Source: Thermomonospora echinospora (GTDB taxonomy: Bacteria > Actinomycetota > Actinomycetes > Streptosporangiales > Streptosporangiaceae). Taken from it: a stretch of 64,000 nucleotides of DNA. The notes under the pieces were generated by a model, which was not told where the DNA came from, ran no database searches, and saw nothing but the letters and a program-made list of their open reading frames with translations. The DNA is taken from positions 585,499 to 649,498 of the forward strand of contig NZ_FNVO01000001.1 in NCBI RefSeq assembly GCF_900108175.1. Direction: 5' to 3'. Each line of letters opens with the position of its first letter. The first letter of the stretch is position 1. The position numbers and the translations under genes are program-made. This document shows positions 61,611 to 64,000 of this stretch, one piece after another.

Positions 61611-61623
61611 GCCGTACCGCCCG

Positions 61624-61638
61624 TTACCCGGCGGGTAA
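61624..61638. promoter_or_regulatory. 15-bp palindrome upstream of the MmyB-like regulator
   Basis: TTACCCGGCGGGTAA has perfect 6-bp arms around GGC and lies 37 bp before the regulator GTG, at about the -35 position of a TAGCGT-like -10 box (61662-61667). Autorepression is likely. Confidence 0.6.
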
Positions 61639-61674
61639 TCGCCGTCATGATCGCCCCCCGGTAGCGTCGTCGCC

Positions 61675-62493
61675 GTGACGACGATGACGACCTCGCTGGG
61701 TGACGTGCGGCCCGTCGGTGAGCAGCTGCGGGCGTGGCGGCAGCGGCGCAGGCTCAGCCAGCTGGAGCTGGCGCTGGAGGCCGACGTTTCGACCCGCCAT
61801 CTGAGCTTCGTGGAGACCGGCCGGTCGGCGCCCAGCCGGGAGATGGTGCTGCGGCTGGCCGAGCACCTGGACGTGCCGCTGCGGGACCGCAACTTGCTGC
61901 TGGTGTCGGCCGGGTACGCGCCAGTGTACGCCGAGACCTCGATGGACGAGCCGAGGATGGACTCGGTGCGGGCGGCGCTGCGGCAGGTCCTCACCGGGCA
62001 CGAGCCGTACCCGGCGGTAGTGGTGGACCGTTTCTGGAACCTCATCGACGCCAACGCCGCTGCCGCTCTCTTCACGGAGAGGGCCACCCCCGAGCTGCTG
62101 GAGCCGCCGGTGAACGTGCTGCGGCTGAGCATGCACCCCGCCGGCATGGCCCGCGACATCATCAACCTGGGGGAGTGGCGCGCCCACATGGTGGACCGGG
62201 TGCGGCGGCACGTAGCGCTCACCGCCGACGAGTCGCTGGCCCGGCTCTACCAGGAGCTGCGCGACTACCCGGTGACCGAGGCGGAGACGGAGTCCCCGTT
62301 CGAGATGCCCACCGGCAACGAGGTGTTCGTGCCGCTGCGGATCCGCTCCGGCGACCGGGTGCTGTCGTTCTTCAGCACCATCGCCACGTTCGGCTCGCCT
62401 GTGGACATCACGGTCGCCGAGCTGGCCATCGAGTCGTTCTATCCGGCCGACCGGCCGACCGCCGACTTCCTGCGCGAGCGCGCCGGCGGGTGA
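61675..62493 (+). CDS. XRE-family regulator with MmyB-like ligand-binding domain
   Basis: A 272-residue regulator. The N-terminal helix-turn-helix (about 14-75) includes QRRRLSQLELALEADVSTRH. The C-terminal MmyB-like PAS-type domain (about 100-265) includes YPAVVVDRFWNLIDANAAAA and ESPFEMPTGNEVFVPLRI. Members of the group bind small hydrophobic ligands and often regulate a neighbouring oxidoreductase. The adjacent PPOX flavoprotein or MBL hydrolase is the probable target. GTG at 61675 is only about 8 bp past a possible -10 box, so the message may be leaderless. Confidence 0.9.
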   Translation: MTTMTTSLGDVRPVGEQLRAWRQRRRLSQLELALEADVSTRHLSFVETGRSAPSREMVLRLAEHLDVPLRDRNLLLVSAGYAPVYAETSMDEPRMDSVRAALRQVLTGHEPYPAVVVDRFWNLIDANAAAALFTERATPELLEPPVNVLRLSMHPAGMARDIINLGEWRAHMVDRVRRHVALTADESLARLYQELRDYPVTEAETESPFEMPTGNEVFVPLRIRSGDRVLSFFSTIATFGSPVDITVAELAIESFYPADRPTADFLRERAGG

Positions 62494-62569
62494 GGGCCGC
62501 CGTCGGCGCGCCGGAACGTCCGTGATAGACACCGTTTCCGGGAATCGTTCGCCGGGGGAGGGCCGCACG

Positions 62570-63619
62570 GTGAAGATCACTGGCACGGTGCAGCATCAGG
62601 CGTGGCAGGACAAGGTGCTGCCGCCGGTCGAGCAGGTACGGCCGGGGCTGTGGTCGTTCCCGGTGCCGCTGCCCAACAACCCGCTGCGCTACGTCCTGGT
62701 GTACGGGCTGGAACTGCCGGACGGGATCGCCCTGGTGGACGCCGGCTGGGACGCCCCCGAGTCGTGGAGTGCGCTGTGCGGCGGGTTGAAGACCGCCGGG
62801 TACGAGATCACCGACGTGCGGGCGGTGCTGGTCACCCACCTGCACCCCGACCACTACGGGCTGGCCGGGCGGATCCGCGAGGCGTCGGGCGCCTGGGTGG
62901 CGCTGCACCCCGCCGACGCGGGGCTGCTGCGCGAGCGCTACCAGGACTTCGACGGGCTGATCGACGCCATCGGCGCGCAGATGAAGGCGCACGGGGTGCC
63001 CGAGGAGGAGGCCGGCCCGCTGGCCGACGCCTCCCGCACGATCCTGCCGCTGGTCCGGCATGCTGACCCGGAGCTGCTGCTGGAGGACGGCGAGCAGGTG
63101 CCGCTGCCTGGCTGGCGGCTGCGCACGGTGTGGACCCCGGGCCACTCCCCGGGCCACGTCTGCTTCCTGGACCCCGAGCGCAGGCTGCTGCTGTCCGGCG
63201 ACCACGTGCTGCCGCGGATCACCTCGGCCATCACCGTCCACCCGCAGCAGCGGCACAACCCGCTGGCCGACTTCTTCGACTCCCTCGACAAGGTGCGGGC
63301 GCTGGACGTGGAGGAGGTGCTGCCGGCCCACGAGTACCGCTTCGCCGAGCTGGCCGAGCGGGTGGGTGCGCTGGCCGCCCACCACACCGCCCGGCTGGAC
63401 GAGATCGCGCTGCTGGTGATCGCCGCCGGCGACGACGGCGCCACCGCCTGGGACCTGGCCCGCCGGCTGACCTGGTCGCGGCCGTGGGAGCAGATCCAGC
63501 CGTTCATGCGGCGCACCGCCATGCTGGAGACGCTCGCGCACCTGGTGATGCTGGCCACCCAGCACCGCGTCCGGATGCTGGAGGGCCCGCCCGCCCGCTG
63601 GTGCGCTATGGCGGAGTGA
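62570..63619 (+). CDS. MBL-fold metallo-hydrolase
   Basis: A 349-residue metallo-beta-lactamase-fold protein. The zinc motif is complete: His90, His92, Asp94 and His95 in VTHLHPDHYG, a later His in TPGHSPGH, Asp in LLSGDHVLPR and His in PAHEY. The ~110-residue C-terminal extension is helical (AAHHTARLDEIALL; WDLARRLTWSRPWE), similar to hydrolases of the LACTB2 type with a substrate-channel domain. GTG at 62570 is preferred because GGGGGAGGG precedes it at normal spacing. The substrate is unknown; glyoxalase II-like thioesters or nucleic acid are both possible. Confidence 0.9.
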   Translation: MKITGTVQHQAWQDKVLPPVEQVRPGLWSFPVPLPNNPLRYVLVYGLELPDGIALVDAGWDAPESWSALCGGLKTAGYEITDVRAVLVTHLHPDHYGLAGRIREASGAWVALHPADAGLLRERYQDFDGLIDAIGAQMKAHGVPEEEAGPLADASRTILPLVRHADPELLLEDGEQVPLPGWRLRTVWTPGHSPGHVCFLDPERRLLLSGDHVLPRITSAITVHPQQRHNPLADFFDSLDKVRALDVEEVLPAHEYRFAELAERVGALAAHHTARLDEIALLVIAAGDDGATAWDLARRLTWSRPWEQIQPFMRRTAMLETLAHLVMLATQHRVRMLEGPPARWCAMAE

Positions 63620-64000
63620 CCCCCACCGGGACCGCCGGTGCGAGGGCGGCCGCCGCGGCGTCCAGGCCGGCCGCGTCATGGCGGACCCGCTCGGACGGCA
63701 CGCCGAGGTCCCGCAGCACGCGCACGGTACGGGCGACCATCGCGGTGGGCCCGCACACGTAGACGTCGGTGTCGGGGCCGGGCGGGTCGTCGATCCGCTC
63801 GAGCGCCTCGGGCACGGTGCCGCGCATGCCGTCGAAGCCGGGGTCCTCGGCGACCACCGGTGTGACCCGCAGCCCCGCACGGGCGGCCTCCAGGGACCGC
63901 AGCTCGTCCAGGTCGTACAGGTCGCGTGCGGTTCGCGCGCCCCACACCAGATGCACCCGGCGGCCCGGGGCCGCGGTGGTGGCCTGTTCCAGCAGGGCCT
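63606..64000 (-). CDS. Ferredoxin-NADP reductase-type oxidoreductase, C-terminal part (5' end outside window)
   Basis: The visible 131 residues run in from the right edge as ALLEQATTAAPGRRVHLVWG and continue to the stop at 63606. They form the NAD(P)-binding half of an FNR-type flavoprotein: ARTARDLYDLDEL, then the signature DVYVCGPTAMVARTVRVLRD (key YVCGPTAMV), which binds the nicotinamide. Similar ends occur in globin-reductase fusions and oxygenase reductases of actinomycetes; which one cannot be told from this fragment. The 3' end overlaps the convergent MBL hydrolase gene by 14 bp. Confidence 0.82.
   Translation of the reverse strand, partial: ALLEQATTAAPGRRVHLVWGARTARDLYDLDELRSLEAARAGLRVTPVVAEDPGFDGMRGTVPEALERIDDPPGPDTDVYVCGPTAMVARTVRVLRDLGVPSERVRHDAAGLDAAAAALAPAVPVGVTPP

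Overview
The window is 64 kb of very GC-rich DNA with dense, strongly third-position-GC-biased genes, many GTG starts and many ATGA/GTGA stop-start overlaps. Together with glucosyl-3-phosphoglycerate synthase, a RamB-like regulator divergent from isocitrate lyase, class F sortase, a DUF5753 regulator and a GPGG-motif small membrane protein, this indicates a filamentous actinomycete. An Actinomadura/Thermomonospora-like member of the Streptosporangiales is my guess; the order is inference. No rRNA, tRNA, insertion sequence or phage gene was seen.

Region 1 (1-14.8 kb) is a catabolic and uptake locus around an IclR regulator. A leftward operon encodes a Dabb-domain protein, an isochorismatase-fold amidase, a PEP-mutase/isocitrate-lyase-fold lyase, a racemase-fold protein without the usual cysteines, and a tandem nitrilase that runs off the left edge. 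A rightward run encodes a flavin monooxygenase, two paralogous methyltransferase-like proteins, two paralogous ~100-residue helical proteins interleaved with them, and a complete peptide/nickel-type ABC importer. Three near-identical 18-bp elements flank the regulator and are probably its operators.

Region 2 (14.8-24.3 kb) is a second IclR-controlled catabolic cluster: a flavoprotein dehydrogenase facing a CaiB/BaiF CoA-transferase, cyclase-family hydrolase, MmgE/PrpD protein, dihydropyrimidinase-like amidohydrolase, CitE-like lyase and crotonase. The two regions together look like a route that imports a nitrogen-containing (probably cyclic amide or imide) compound, oxidises it and opens it. 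Amides are then removed, and the carboxylic acid is activated as a CoA thioester and cleaved. The substrate cannot be read from the sequence.

Region 3 (24.3-37.7 kb) holds regulators (DUF5753, PucR-like), a class II aldolase, an LLM flavoprotein, an SMR pump, a LysE exporter and an aldehyde dehydrogenase. It also holds an unusual envelope set: a solute-binding protein next to a membrane-anchored solute-binding/VWA fusion, plus two paralogous small proteins. Region 4 (37.7-51.5 kb) has a DUF990-type ABC exporter, aceA/ramB, gpgS, two acyl-CoA dehydrogenases with palindromic operators, a TetR regulator, an APH-fold phosphotransferase, DUF6285, and a class F sortase with its likely envelope partner.

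Region 5 (51.5-64 kb) starts with two type I-E-like CRISPR repeats exactly 61 nt apart between a CMD-family and a VOC-family gene. It continues with a tryptophan leader peptide (three consecutive Trp codons), an attenuator and a fused anthranilate synthase. After that come a molybdopterin oxidoreductase, a histidine kinase/response regulator next to an ABC-2 transporter with three 22-bp-spaced palindromes between them, a PPOX flavoprotein, an MmyB-like regulator, an MBL hydrolase, and the C-terminal part of a ferredoxin-reductase-type protein cut by the right edge.
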